64,000 bases of DNA, from the NCBI RefSeq assembly GCF_003402535.2, contig NZ_AP025170.1:2604001-2668000 (forward strand), given 5' to 3'. A program made the translations under genes and the position numbers. This DNA is from Cupriavidus sp. P-10 (GTDB lineage Bacteria > Pseudomonadota > Gammaproteobacteria > Burkholderiales > Burkholderiaceae). Shown here piece by piece: positions 51,335 through 59,894 of the stretch (the first letter of the stretch is position 1; each line of letters opens with the position of its first letter). The notes beneath the pieces are model-generated. The model saw nothing but the letters and a program-made list of their open reading frames with translations. It was not told the DNA's origin and made no database searches.

Positions 51335-52771
51335 CTAGCGCGGCAGCCACGCCGGCGCATGCGTGCCGAGCGGCTCGGACGGCAGCGTCCAGCGCGCCGG
51401 CGTCTCGGACAGGTGCGCGGCGTGGCGCACCACGGTCAGCATGCCAAAGCCGGATGGCACCGCTTCAAGCAGGTCGGCGACATCGTCGATCTTCTGCTCG
51501 GGCGCCTTCAGCCCCTCCGGCACCCGCCCCAGCCCGCGCAGCCACTGTCCCACCTGCGCCAGCGACACGCGCACGTGCCAGCTGCCGCCTTCCACCGCGC
51601 GCCGCTGCAGCGCGGCCATCGCGCCGAATGCCAGCAGGTAGCCCGCGGCGTGGTCAAGCACTTGCGCCGGCAGCGGCCGCGGCGTGTCGCTGCCGGCCGC
51701 CTGGGCCTCCGCATGGTTAAAGCCGGTGGCGGTCTGCACCAGCGAATCGAAGCCGCGCTTGTGCGCCCACGGCCCGACGTGGCCATACGCGCTCAGCGAC
51801 ACATAGACGATGCCCGGCCGCGCCCGCGCCGCTGCCTCGGGGCCGACGCCCAGTTCCGCCAGGCCGCCGGGGCGGTAGCCCTGCACCATCACGTCGGCGC
51901 CATGCAGCAGCTTGTGCAGCGTGCGCTTGTCGTCGGGGTCACGCAGGTCGAGCTGGCAACTGCGCTTGCCGCGGCCGGTGTCGATCACCAGCGGCGCGAT
52001 CGACGGCAGGTGCGCGGCGGTCACCAGCAACACGTCTGCGCCATGCGCGGCCAGGGTGCGCCCCGCCACCGGGCCGGCGATGATGCGGGTGAAGTCGAGC
52101 ACGCGCACGCCCGACAGCGGCTGCGCGTCGGCGGAAGCCGGCGTCGGCAAAGCCTGCGGCGGCGCATCGCCGATGCGCTCCAGCGTTACCGGCGGCAGGC
52201 CGCGCAGCGCCGCGGCCTGCGGGTGTTGGTCCCATTCGTCGAAGCTGCGCAGCGCGGCGACCACCAGGCCGGCGTCGGAGGCGGCGGTTTCGAAAGTTTC
52301 GGCTTCCCACTTTTCCAGCGCCGCCTGCACCGCGGCCTTTTCATAGGCGCAGCCCAGCAGCCGCAGCACGCCGTCGCGGTGATGCGGGAAGTTGGTGTGC
52401 AGCCGGACCCAGCGGCCGTCGCCGCAGCGGTAGATGCCGGCGATCTTGTCCCACAATTCGGGCGCGGGGCCTCCGTCGACGCGCAGGTAGCGCTCGCTGC
52501 GGAACTCGGTGATGGCATGGCGCATGTCGACGCTGACTTCCTGCCAGCGGCCGGTGCGTCCCTGCCACAGCGCCGCCGCGGCGAGCGCCGAAGCGGCCAG
52601 GCTGGCCTGCGCCGCGGTGCCCACGGCAAAGCCTGAAGGCAGCACCGGCTCGGCGCCGTCCAGGCGCAGGTGGGCCAGCGCCTCGGCCGGCAGCCCGGCA
52701 TCGCGCCACAGCGCGCCGACAACATCGAGGGGCATGGGCGGCACTTGTGCCGCATCGGGGTGGGCGTTCAT
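51335..52771 (-). CDS. CaiB/BaiF family CoA-transferase (divergent member)
   Basis: 478-residue protein. The C-terminal part has class III CoA-transferase marks: GVRVLDFTRIIAGPVAGRTL at about residue 230 and the likely catalytic aspartate in AQVLDHAAGYLLAFG. The N-terminal 200 residues contain another part of the fold (VDMRHAITEFRSERYLRVDG), so the usual order of segments is changed: the nucleotide-type start motif lies in the middle. This is the arrangement of a permuted or duplicated member, common in unassigned Burkholderiales genes. ATG 52771 begins MNAHPDAAQVPPM. It is divergent from glnS. Substrates are unknown. Confidence 0.8.
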   Translation of the reverse strand: MNAHPDAAQVPPMPLDVVGALWRDAGLPAEALAHLRLDGAEPVLPSGFAVGTAAQASLAASALAAAALWQGRTGRWQEVSVDMRHAITEFRSERYLRVDGGPAPELWDKIAGIYRCGDGRWVRLHTNFPHHRDGVLRLLGCAYEKAAVQAALEKWEAETFETAASDAGLVVAALRSFDEWDQHPQAAALRGLPPVTLERIGDAPPQALPTPASADAQPLSGVRVLDFTRIIAGPVAGRTLAAHGADVLLVTAAHLPSIAPLVIDTGRGKRSCQLDLRDPDDKRTLHKLLHGADVMVQGYRPGGLAELGVGPEAAARARPGIVYVSLSAYGHVGPWAHKRGFDSLVQTATGFNHAEAQAAGSDTPRPLPAQVLDHAAGYLLAFGAMAALQRRAVEGGSWHVRVSLAQVGQWLRGLGRVPEGLKAPEQKIDDVADLLEAVPSGFGMLTVVRHAAHLSETPARWTLPSEPLGTHAPAWLPR

Positions 52772-53027
52772 GGGCGTTCCTGCTGCGATGGACGACAGCC
52801 GGCCGCGGCCGGCACGGGTCTCCATGCTACTCCGACGCGTCACTTTCGGCGCGGTCAATCGGGACCGGCGACGGACAAGACCACAAATGAGCCGATGCTC
52901 ACGGCGTGCGGCGCCGCCGGCACGGTAAAATCCCGGTATTGGCATTCCGCCACGCAATCTGACGACCCGACCGGCCAAGTATCGATCCCTACGTCGATCG
53001 ATATCCGGCCGGCCAACCGGCGCCACC

Positions 53028-54785
53028 ATGAGCCACGACAACAAGCCTACCGACAGCACCCCAGCCGCCTCCAACTTCCTGCGGAGCATCATCGACCAGG
53101 ACCTCGCCGCCGGCACCTATGCCGGCCGCCAGGACAAGCAGGGCGAGCCGCTGCCGACCGTCATCACCCGCTTCCCGCCGGAGCCCAATGGCTACCTGCA
53201 TATCGGCCATGCCAAGAGCATCTGCCTGAACTTCGGGCTGGCGCGCGACTACGGCGGCCGCTGCCACCTGCGCTTCGACGACACCAACCCGGTCAAGGAA
53301 GACACCGAATACGTCGATTCGATCATCGACGCCGTGCACTGGCTCGGTTTCTCCTGGGACAGCGAGGGCAAGGACGGCCAGAAGCAGCCGCACCTGTACT
53401 ACGCCAGCGACTACTTCGACCAGCTCTACGCCTTTGCCGAGACCCTGATCGAGCGCGGCGCCGCCTATATCGACAGCCAGTCGGCCGAGCAGATCGCCGC
53501 CAGCCGCGGCAACTTCTCCGAGCCGGGCAAGCCGTCGCCCTACCGCGACCGGACCGTCGAGGAAAACCTGCAGCTGTTCCGCGACATGCGCGCCGGCAAG
53601 TACGGCGACGGCGAGCACGTGCTGCGCGCGAAGATCGACATGACCGCGCCCAACATCGTGATGCGCGACCCGGTGCTCTACCGCATTCGCCACGCCCATC
53701 ACCACCGCACGGGCGACAAGTGGTGCATCTACCCGATGTACGACTTCACCCATTGCATCTCGGACGCGCTGGAGAATATCTCGCACTCGCTGTGCACGCT
53801 GGAGTTCGAGAACAACCGCCCGCTGTACGACTGGGTGCTGGAGCACCTGCGCGACGCCGGCGTGTTCGGCGACCCGCTGCCGCACCAGTATGAGTTTGCG
53901 CGCCTGAACCTGACCTACGCCATCACCAGCAAGCGCAGGCTCAAGCAACTGGTCGACGAGAACCGCGTCGACGGCTGGGACGATCCGCGCATGCCCACGC
54001 TGGTCGGCGTGCGCCGCCGCGGCTATACGCCGGAATCGATCCAGCTGTTCTGCGACCGCGTCGGCGTGGCCAAGGCCGACAGCTGGATCGACATGAGCAC
54101 GCTCGAAGGCTCGGTGCGCGACGACCTGGACGGCCGGGCCGCCCGTGGCGTGGCCGTGCTGGACCCGCTCAAGCTGATCATCGACAACTACCCGGAAGGC
54201 CAGAGCGAGGAATGCTCGGCGCCGGTCCATCCGAAGAAACCGGAACTGGGCAAGCGTGTGTTCCCGCTGTCGCGCGAACTGTGGATCGAGCGCGAGGACT
54301 TCAACGAGACCCCGCCCAAGGGCTATTTCCGCCTGTTCCCGGGCAACAAGGTGCGCCTGAAGTACGGCTACGTGGTCGAGTGCACCGGCGTGGACAAAGA
54401 CGCCGACGGCAAGGTCATCGCCGTGCATGCCAGCTACCTGCCCGACACCAAGAGCGGCACCCCGGGCGCAGACAGCGTCAAGGTCAAGGGCGTGATCCAC
54501 TGGGTCAGCGCGGCGCACGGCTACGAGGCCGAGGTGCGCCTGTACGACCGCCTGTTCAACGACCCCAACCCGGACGCGGGCGGCAAGAACTTCCTGGACG
54601 CACTGAATCCGGATTCCAAGAAGGTGATCACCGCCTACCTGGAGCCGGGCCTGCGCGAGGCACAGCCGGAAGACCGCTTCCAGTTCGAGCGCCATGGCTA
54701 CTTCGTGGCCGACCGCAATGATTCGCAGCCAGGCAAGCCGGTCTTCAACCGCATCGTCGGGTTGAAGGACAGCTGGGGCAAGTGA
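53028..54785 (+). CDS. glnS: Glutaminyl-tRNA synthetase
   Basis: 585-residue class I synthetase. The HIGH motif is in FPPEPNGYLHIGHAKS (about residue 60), with RFDDTNPVKED after it. The KMSKS equivalent is the ITSKRRLKQL segment. The C-terminal anticodon-binding beta-barrels are present up to the end. The presence of GlnRS means tRNA-Gln is charged directly. The stop codon overlaps the start of the S4-domain gene (TGATG). A TAAAAT at 52926-52931 could be its -10. Confidence 0.97.
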   Translation: MSHDNKPTDSTPAASNFLRSIIDQDLAAGTYAGRQDKQGEPLPTVITRFPPEPNGYLHIGHAKSICLNFGLARDYGGRCHLRFDDTNPVKEDTEYVDSIIDAVHWLGFSWDSEGKDGQKQPHLYYASDYFDQLYAFAETLIERGAAYIDSQSAEQIAASRGNFSEPGKPSPYRDRTVEENLQLFRDMRAGKYGDGEHVLRAKIDMTAPNIVMRDPVLYRIRHAHHHRTGDKWCIYPMYDFTHCISDALENISHSLCTLEFENNRPLYDWVLEHLRDAGVFGDPLPHQYEFARLNLTYAITSKRRLKQLVDENRVDGWDDPRMPTLVGVRRRGYTPESIQLFCDRVGVAKADSWIDMSTLEGSVRDDLDGRAARGVAVLDPLKLIIDNYPEGQSEECSAPVHPKKPELGKRVFPLSRELWIEREDFNETPPKGYFRLFPGNKVRLKYGYVVECTGVDKDADGKVIAVHASYLPDTKSGTPGADSVKVKGVIHWVSAAHGYEAEVRLYDRLFNDPNPDAGGKNFLDALNPDSKKVITAYLEPGLREAQPEDRFQFERHGYFVADRNDSQPGKPVFNRIVGLKDSWGK

Positions 54786-55021
54786 TGGGCAAGGCAAGTT
54801 CGGTACAAACCATCACCTTCCCGCTCGAGGGCGAGTTCATCGCCCTCAACGACCTGCTCAAGCTGGCTGGCGTGTGCGACAGCGGCGGCGCCGGCAAGGC
54901 GCTGGTCGCCGCCGGCGAAGTCTCGGTGGACGGCGCGCCTGAATCGCGCAAGACTGCGAAGATTCGTGCCGGGCAGGTGGTGGGCCTGACAGGCATCGAG
55001 ATCCGCGTGGTCGCCGCCTGA
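54785..55021 (+). CDS. Small S4-domain RNA-binding protein
   Basis: 78-residue protein that is almost all S4 RNA-binding domain: FIALNDLLKLAGVCDSGGAG, VAAGEVSVDG and KIRAGQVV. It resembles YbcJ/YlmH-type small RNA-binding proteins. ATG 54785 overlaps the glnS TGA by one base, so the two are translationally coupled. It probably binds rRNA or tRNA; pairing with a synthetase operon is suggestive but not proof. Confidence 0.85.
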   Translation: MGKASSVQTITFPLEGEFIALNDLLKLAGVCDSGGAGKALVAAGEVSVDGAPESRKTAKIRAGQVVGLTGIEIRVVAA

Positions 55022-55094
55022 CCGCGCTACCGGCCGCAGTGGCTGCCGCAGCCGCCGCGGCCGCTCCGGCACTGCAACGGAGAGGACGGGAACC

Positions 55095-55478
55095 ATGCCG
55101 ATCGCGTTCTGGTGCGTCTTGCTGGCCGGCGTGCTGCCGCTCGCCACGGTAGCCATTGCCAAGGCCAGCGGACCGGGTTTCGACAACCATGACCCGCGCG
55201 GCTGGCTCGACCGGCAATCTGGCCGGGCGCGCCGCGCCGACATGGCGCACCGCAACCACTTCGAGGCCTTTCCGTTCTTTGCCGCGGCGGTGCTCACCGC
55301 CAGCTATCTTCAGGCGCCGCAGGCGCGCATCGACGAACTGTCGATGGTCTTCATCCTCACCCGCATCCTCTACACCGTGTGCTACCTGACCGACCGAGCC
55401 ACGCTGCGCACGCTGTGCTGGACCATCGGATACCTGACGGTGGTGGGGATATTCCTGCTGCCGGTGTTCGTGCACTGA
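55095..55478 (+). CDS. MAPEG family membrane protein
   Basis: 127-residue protein with four hydrophobic helices, starting MPIAFWCVLLAGVLP. The RNHFEAFPFFAAAVL segment is typical for MAPEG (membrane-associated eicosanoid/glutathione metabolism) proteins, in which an Arg-Asn region contacts glutathione. Bacterial relatives have glutathione transferase-like or unknown functions. It is followed after three bases by the YceI gene, so the two are cotranscribed. Confidence 0.87.
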   Translation: MPIAFWCVLLAGVLPLATVAIAKASGPGFDNHDPRGWLDRQSGRARRADMAHRNHFEAFPFFAAAVLTASYLQAPQARIDELSMVFILTRILYTVCYLTDRATLRTLCWTIGYLTVVGIFLLPVFVH

Positions 55479-55481
55479 GCC

Positions 55482-56081
55482 ATGGCAACACCCGCCCCTC
55501 TCCTGGCCGCTGTTGCGATCGCGCTGCCAGGCAGCATCAGCGCCAGGGCCGCGCCGGTCGAGTACGTCCTCGACCCGGTCCACACCTCCGTCTATTTCGC
55601 CGCCAGCCATTTCGAGCGCAGTTCGGTGCGCGGGCGCTTCGGCAAGATCGACGGCCGCATCGTGTATGACGCCGACAGCGGCGCCGGCGCGGTCGACGTG
55701 ACCGTCGACCTGGCCTCGGTCGACACCAACAACCGCACGCTGGACGGGGTGCTGCGCTCGGCACAGTTCTTCGATGTCGCGCAGTTTCCCCTGGCGCGGC
55801 TGCGCGCCGATCGCTTTATCAGCGACGGCGGCCGGCTCGTGGCGGTAGAGGGCGAGCTGAGCCTGCACGGCGTCACTCTCCCGGTCCGGCTGCAGGCCGA
55901 GCGTTTCCGCTGCGGCGAGGTTTCGCTGTTCGGTGTGGCGCGGCAGGTGTGTGGCGGCGACTTCCGCGTGGAAGTGCCGCGTAGTGCCTTCGGCATGACC
56001 CGTTTCCTGCCCGAGGCGGGCGACATCGTGACGCTCCATGTGGCGGTCGAGGCATCGCCGGCGAGCAGCGCCCCGCGCTAG
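55482..56081 (+). CDS. YceI family periplasmic protein
   Basis: 199-residue protein with an N-terminal signal (cleavage near residue 23, SARA-AP) and a lipocalin-like YceI fold: VEYVLDPVHTSVYFAASHF, RGRFGKIDGRIVYD and VDLASVDTNNRTLDGVLRS. YceI proteins bind isoprenoid or other hydrophobic ligands in the periplasm and are often induced by stress. ATG 55482 lies three bases after the MAPEG stop. Confidence 0.9.
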   Translation: MATPAPLLAAVAIALPGSISARAAPVEYVLDPVHTSVYFAASHFERSSVRGRFGKIDGRIVYDADSGAGAVDVTVDLASVDTNNRTLDGVLRSAQFFDVAQFPLARLRADRFISDGGRLVAVEGELSLHGVTLPVRLQAERFRCGEVSLFGVARQVCGGDFRVEVPRSAFGMTRFLPEAGDIVTLHVAVEASPASSAPR

Positions 56082-56182
56082 CCCGACGCGTCACCTTCAG
56101 GACCGATTTCTCTTGTAGAATCAGCGCTTTGCCGAAATCCCTGCCACGCCCGCCGCGTGCGCGGCAACGCGAGACAGAGACC

Positions 56183-56491
56183 ATGTTCGAGATCCATTCC
56201 GGCGACATCGTGGCGGCCGCCCTGGCCGCCGCTGGCGCCTGCCTGCTGTGCAGCATCCCCGGCGACTTCCTGCGCCGCTTCCCGCTGTGGGCGGTGCGTA
56301 CCTATGGCCGCGGCGCCCTGCTGATGCCGTTCCTGGCCATGATGGTCGGAACGTGGCTGTTCCGCCTCGGTGTGGCCGGCCAGCTCGAGTCCGACGCCGG
56401 CCAGGCCTTGGTGGTGGCAGCCGGCTTCCTGAGCACGCTGCTGCTGTCGGCACTGCTGCGCTTCTACCTGAAGGAATACCGCAAGCGCTAA
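56183..56491 (+). CDS. Hypothetical three-helix membrane protein
   Basis: 102 residues starting MFEIHSGDIVAAALAAAGAC with three hydrophobic stretches, ending with the basic tail LKEYRKR. I do not recognise a family. ATG 56183 gives a complete set of helices; an in-frame ATG at 56129 would add a basic, non-helical leader. A TAGAAT at 56115-56120 could be a -10. It is separated from YceI by 101 bases and from YaeQ by 136. Confidence 0.7.
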   Translation: MFEIHSGDIVAAALAAAGACLLCSIPGDFLRRFPLWAVRTYGRGALLMPFLAMMVGTWLFRLGVAGQLESDAGQALVVAAGFLSTLLLSALLRFYLKEYRKR

Positions 56492-56627
56492 GCTCCCGGC
56501 CGGCGCCGAGTGCCGGCTGGCCCGCCTTGCCCCACCTTCGCGCGTACGGCGGCGCCGCCGAATCGCGTATGATGCGGCCTTTCGCGCTCCGCGCCGCCGC
56601 GCCGGACGCAGCCGCACACTTCACCTC

Positions 56628-57176
56628 ATGGCGCTCAAGTCCACCATCTTCAAAGCCGAACTGGCCGTCTCCGACATGGACCGGCCCTACTACGGCAGCC
56701 ACGCCCTCACCATCGCCCAGCATCCGTCCGAGAACGACGCGCGCATGATGGTGCGCCTGCTCGCCTTTGCCTGCGAGGCCACCGAGACGCTGGCCTTTAC
56801 CCGCGGTCTGGACGAGCCTGACGAGCCCGACCTGTGGGACAAGCGCCTGACCGGCGACATCGAACATTGGGTCGAGCTGGGCCAGCCCGACGAAGCGCGC
56901 CTGAAGCGCGCCGCCGCCCGCGCCGAGCGCGTGACCGTCTACACCTACAGTGGCGCCAGCGCGCGCGAGTGGTGGAAAGGCATGGCGGGCAAGGCCGGCA
57001 AGCTGCGCAACGTCACCGTCTACAATGTCCCGACGGAAGCGGTCGACGCGCTCGCGGCGCTGGCGCAGCGCGCGATGCGCCTGTCGGTGACGATCCAGGA
57101 TGGCGACATCTGGGTCGCCGACGACGACCGCAACGTGCAACTGCAACTGGACGTGCTGCAGCGCGCCCAAGGCTGA
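56628..57176 (+). CDS. YaeQ family protein
   Basis: 182-residue protein with the characteristic start [19 protein letters not shown] and the segment [20 protein letters not shown]. YaeQ has a PD-(D/E)XK nuclease-like fold of unknown activity; in E. coli it was proposed to influence transcription elongation, a role not clearly established. A TATGAT at 56562-56567 resembles a -10 box. It is followed by the FKBP gene 61 bases downstream. Confidence 0.92.
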   Translation: MALKSTIFKAELAVSDMDRPYYGSHALTIAQHPSENDARMMVRLLAFACEATETLAFTRGLDEPDEPDLWDKRLTGDIEHWVELGQPDEARLKRAAARAERVTVYTYSGASAREWWKGMAGKAGKLRNVTVYNVPTEAVDALAALAQRAMRLSVTIQDGDIWVADDDRNVQLQLDVLQRAQG

Positions 57177-57237
57177 GCGCAGCGCCCGCGCTGCGCTCCC
57201 GATTCATCCCGTCTGTCCTCATCGGAAGGAAATCACC

Positions 57238-57585
57238 ATGCAAACCACGCCCTCTGGCCTGCAATACGAAGACACCACCGTCGGTTCCGGCACCGAAGCC
57301 ACCGCCGGCAAGCACGTCACCGTGCACTACACCGGCTGGCTGTACGAAAACGGCCAGGCCGGCCGCAAGTTCGATTCGAGCAAGGACCGCAACGACCCGT
57401 TCGTGTTCCCGCTGGGCGCCGGCCATGTGATCCGCGGCTGGGACGAAGGCGTGCAGGGCATGAAGGTCGGCGGCGTGCGTCGCCTGGTGATTCCGGCCGA
57501 CCTCGGCTATGGTGCGCGCGGCGCCGGCGGCGTGATCCCGCCGAACGCGACGCTGCTGTTTGAAGTGGAACTGCTGGCGGTCTGA
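57238..57585 (+). CDS. FKBP-type peptidyl-prolyl isomerase
   Basis: 115-residue single-domain [21 protein letters not shown] and [20 protein letters not shown] are the family marks; the active-site pocket residues (Y, D/F, W, Y) are in place ([16 protein letters not shown]). It accelerates proline isomerisation and can act as a chaperone; it is cytoplasmic, with no signal peptide. ATG 57238 gives the family-sized form. Confidence 0.94.
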   Translation: MQTTPSGLQYEDTTVGSGTEATAGKHVTVHYTGWLYENGQAGRKFDSSKDRNDPFVFPLGAGHVIRGWDEGVQGMKVGGVRRLVIPADLGYGARGAGGVIPPNATLLFEVELLAV

Positions 57586-57595
57586 TTGCCGCCGA

Positions 57596-57621
57596 GTCGC
57601 TCCCGCGCTGGCGGGAGCGAC
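57596..57621. terminator. Bidirectional hairpin between the FKBP and hypothetical genes
   Basis: GTCGCTCCCGC pairs with GCGGGAGCGAC (11 bp) around GCTG, between convergent genes. No T tract. It shares the CTCCCGC/GCGGGAG core with the repeats at 12512 and 38347. Confidence 0.6.
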
Positions 57622-57657
57622 ATCGTGGGGCGCGCCGTGCGCGCCCCGGAACCCAAC

Positions 57658-57978
57658 TCAGAACCCGATGGCGGCGTTGCCGACATCGACCCGGACCTTG
57701 TCGCGGTCCAGCAGCCGCGCCGCATGGCGCGCATAGTCCTGCGCCCAGGCAGGATCGCCGGAGAAGCGCGATTCTCCGGAAAACTTGGCGACATTCAGGA
57801 TCTTGTCGATCACCAGCACCTTGCCAACCGGGCTCGACGCCTGGCAATCCAGCTCGGTGTACTCCCGGTCGAACCAGCGCCACGCCGCATCCTCGCTGAC
57901 CGCGGCAAGTTCGTCCGCGCCGATCGTGAAGTCATATTCCTTGCCGCTGCCGAACACCACCGTAAGCGTACGCGCCAT
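57658..57978 (-). CDS. Hypothetical protein of 106 residues
   Basis: Begins MARTLTVVFGSGKEYDFTIG and has an AGGAGG eight bases before ATG 57978, so it is very likely translated. Composition is mixed, with two Trp and a mid-protein run RWFDREYTELDCQASSPVGK (about residues 38-57). No signal peptide or membrane segment is seen. I do not recognise a family. It is convergent with FKBP; the next gene downstream (ChaC-like) is on the other strand. Confidence 0.78.
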   Translation of the reverse strand: MARTLTVVFGSGKEYDFTIGADELAAVSEDAAWRWFDREYTELDCQASSPVGKVLVIDKILNVAKFSGESRFSGDPAWAQDYARHAARLLDRDKVRVDVGNAAIGF

Positions 57979-58245
57979 CGCAGGTTCCTCCTGGTCGGAT
58001 TGAGGCTCCCATTGTAAAGACTGCCCGCCACCGCGGGCCAGCAAAACGCCCCGGGCTGACCGCGGACAAGCGTGCGCGGGCACGCATCGGTCCTGCTCCA
58101 TGCCGGGTGGCAAGGCCGCCACGCGGCGGCAACCGTTGTCAGGCGCCCACACCGGCGCCGCAGACTCGGACATTTCCGGGAAAAACTGGCACTTATGTCA
58201 TTTCCCCCACCTGCCCGGGACGCAGCTTTGATTTATGCTTGCAGC

Positions 58246-59010
58246 ATGGCCATTACGCGACAGGACCTCGAATCCGACCGGCTGCGCACCTCGCTGTGCA
58301 GTACCCCGGTCGCGTCCTCGCTGTTGCCCGAACACGTGCTGGAGCAGTCCCTCTGCGACGCGCTGGCTTGCAAGCCCGACGATGCCGCGCTCGGCGGCGA
58401 TGTCTGGGTGTTCGGCTATGGCTCCCTGATATGGAACCCGATGGTGGTGCACACCGAGCGCCGGCGCGCGACCGTGCATGGCTACCATCGTGGCTTCTAC
58501 CTCTACTCCCGTATCAACCGCGGCACCTGGGACAACCCGGGACTGGTGCTCGGCCTGGATCGCGGCGGCTGCTGCCACGGCATGGTGTTCCGCATCCCCA
58601 GCCACGTGGTCGAGCAGGAATTCCGCGTGCTGTGGCGCCGCGAGATGCTGACCGGCGCCTACCACCCACGCTGGCTGCGCATCCGCACCGGTGAGGGCTG
58701 CGAGGGCGGCGAAAGCGGCGAGGGCCCGGAGCAACGCGCCCTGGCCTTCGTCATGAACCGCGCGCACGAGTCCTACGCCGGCCGGCTGCCGGACACCAGC
58801 GTGGTCGAACGGCTGCGCCACGCCGCCGGGCTGTATGGCCCGGCGCGCGAATACCTGCAGCAAACCCTGCTGGGGCTGGCCACCAACGGCGTCGACGATC
58901 CCTACCTGGGCCGGCTGTGGCGCCAGCTCCAGGCGGACGATGCCGCCGATGCCGAACGCGCTTGCGCAACGTCGCCCTTGGCGGCCAGCAACCCTCACGA
59001 AACCGTCTGA
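58246..59010 (+). CDS. ChaC-like gamma-glutamylcyclotransferase
   Basis: 254-residue protein. The substrate-binding loop WVFGYGSLIWNP is at residues 54-65, and a likely catalytic Glu is Glu133 in LWRREMLTGAYHP. In the ChaC family the reaction is breakdown of glutathione to 5-oxoproline and Cys-Gly; other cyclotransferases act on different gamma-glutamyl compounds. ATG 58246 gives MAITRQDLESDRLR; the upstream frame is a non-family extension. The ankyrin gene follows 15 bases later with its own AAGGAG. Confidence 0.85.
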   Translation: MAITRQDLESDRLRTSLCSTPVASSLLPEHVLEQSLCDALACKPDDAALGGDVWVFGYGSLIWNPMVVHTERRRATVHGYHRGFYLYSRINRGTWDNPGLVLGLDRGGCCHGMVFRIPSHVVEQEFRVLWRREMLTGAYHPRWLRIRTGEGCEGGESGEGPEQRALAFVMNRAHESYAGRLPDTSVVERLRHAAGLYGPAREYLQQTLLGLATNGVDDPYLGRLWRQLQADDAADAERACATSPLAASNPHETV

Positions 59011-59025
59011 GCCAAGGAGCCCGCC

Positions 59026-59826
59026 ATGACGCGCGCCGCCGCCCGCACCCGCAGACAGGCACTCAATGAGATGCTGGGCCTGATGGGCCTGCTGGTCGGG
59101 GGCAGCCTGCTGGCGGCGCAAGGCGGGCAGACGCTGGCGGCGCGCCCCGGCGCCGGTTCAGCCAGCCAGCCTGGCGCCGCCCGCGCCCCGCGCAGCACCG
59201 CGCACGTGCCGCTGCGCAGCGATGGCATCAGCGCACTCGACCGCAACCTGATCACCGCCGCCAGCATCGGCGACCAGGACATGGTGGCGCGCCTGCTGGC
59301 CGCGGGCGCCACCGCGCGCGCGGCCGATGAACGCGGACGCAGCGCGTTGCTGGCCGCCGTGCAGACCCGCCACGTCGACGTCGCGCGGATGCTGATGCTG
59401 GCCGGCGCGGACGTGAACCACAAGGATGCCGACGCCAACAGCCCCTTCCTGCTGGCCGCCGCCAGTGGGCAGGCCGAGATTGTCCGGCTAGCGCTGGCGC
59501 ACGGCGCGGACCTGGGCAGCACCGACCGCTACGATGGCACCGCGCTGATCGCCGCGAGCCAGCAAGGGCATGTGGAAGTGGTGAAGCTGCTGCTGAAAGC
59601 AGGTGTCGCCGTTGACCACGTCAACAACCTTGGCTGGACGGCACTGCTGGAAGCTGTGGTGCTGGGCGATGGCAGCACGCGCTACGAGGAAACGGTGCAG
59701 CTGCTGCTGGACGCCGGAGCCGACGCCAACCTGGCCGACCGCGAAGGCGTGACGCCGACGCGCCACGCCCGCGAACGCGGGTACAAGACGATGGTGAAGA
59801 TGTTGATGCGGGTGCGGGGGCATTGA
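59026..59826 (+). CDS. Ankyrin repeat protein with signal peptide
   Basis: 266-residue protein. The N-terminus has an Arg-rich start and a hydrophobic segment (MLGLMGLLVGGSLLAAQGG) that is likely a signal or anchor. From about residue 70 there are five or six ankyrin repeats, each with the NLITAASIGDQDMVARLLAAG or DVARMLMLAGADVNHKD pattern. Ankyrin repeats bind partner proteins; the role is unknown. It follows the ChaC-like gene and is likely cotranscribed with it. Convergent with the acyl-CoA ligase. Confidence 0.9.
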   Translation: MTRAAARTRRQALNEMLGLMGLLVGGSLLAAQGGQTLAARPGAGSASQPGAARAPRSTAHVPLRSDGISALDRNLITAASIGDQDMVARLLAAGATARAADERGRSALLAAVQTRHVDVARMLMLAGADVNHKDADANSPFLLAAASGQAEIVRLALAHGADLGSTDRYDGTALIAASQQGHVEVVKLLLKAGVAVDHVNNLGWTALLEAVVLGDGSTRYEETVQLLLDAGADANLADREGVTPTRHARERGYKTMVKMLMRVRGH

Positions 59827-59886
59827 GCCGGCCTTGCCCCGCGCGGTTCCCTTTGCGATGGGAACCCGCCGCGGGCATAGGCCGGC
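59827..59886. terminator. Nested inverted repeats between the ankyrin and acyl-CoA ligase genes
   Basis: GGTTCCC (59845-59851) pairs with GGGAACC (59860-59866), and outside it GCCGGCC (59827-59833) pairs with GGCCGGC (59880-59886). It fills the convergent gap. It may terminate both genes. Confidence 0.5.
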
Positions 59887-59894
59887 AGCGTGGA

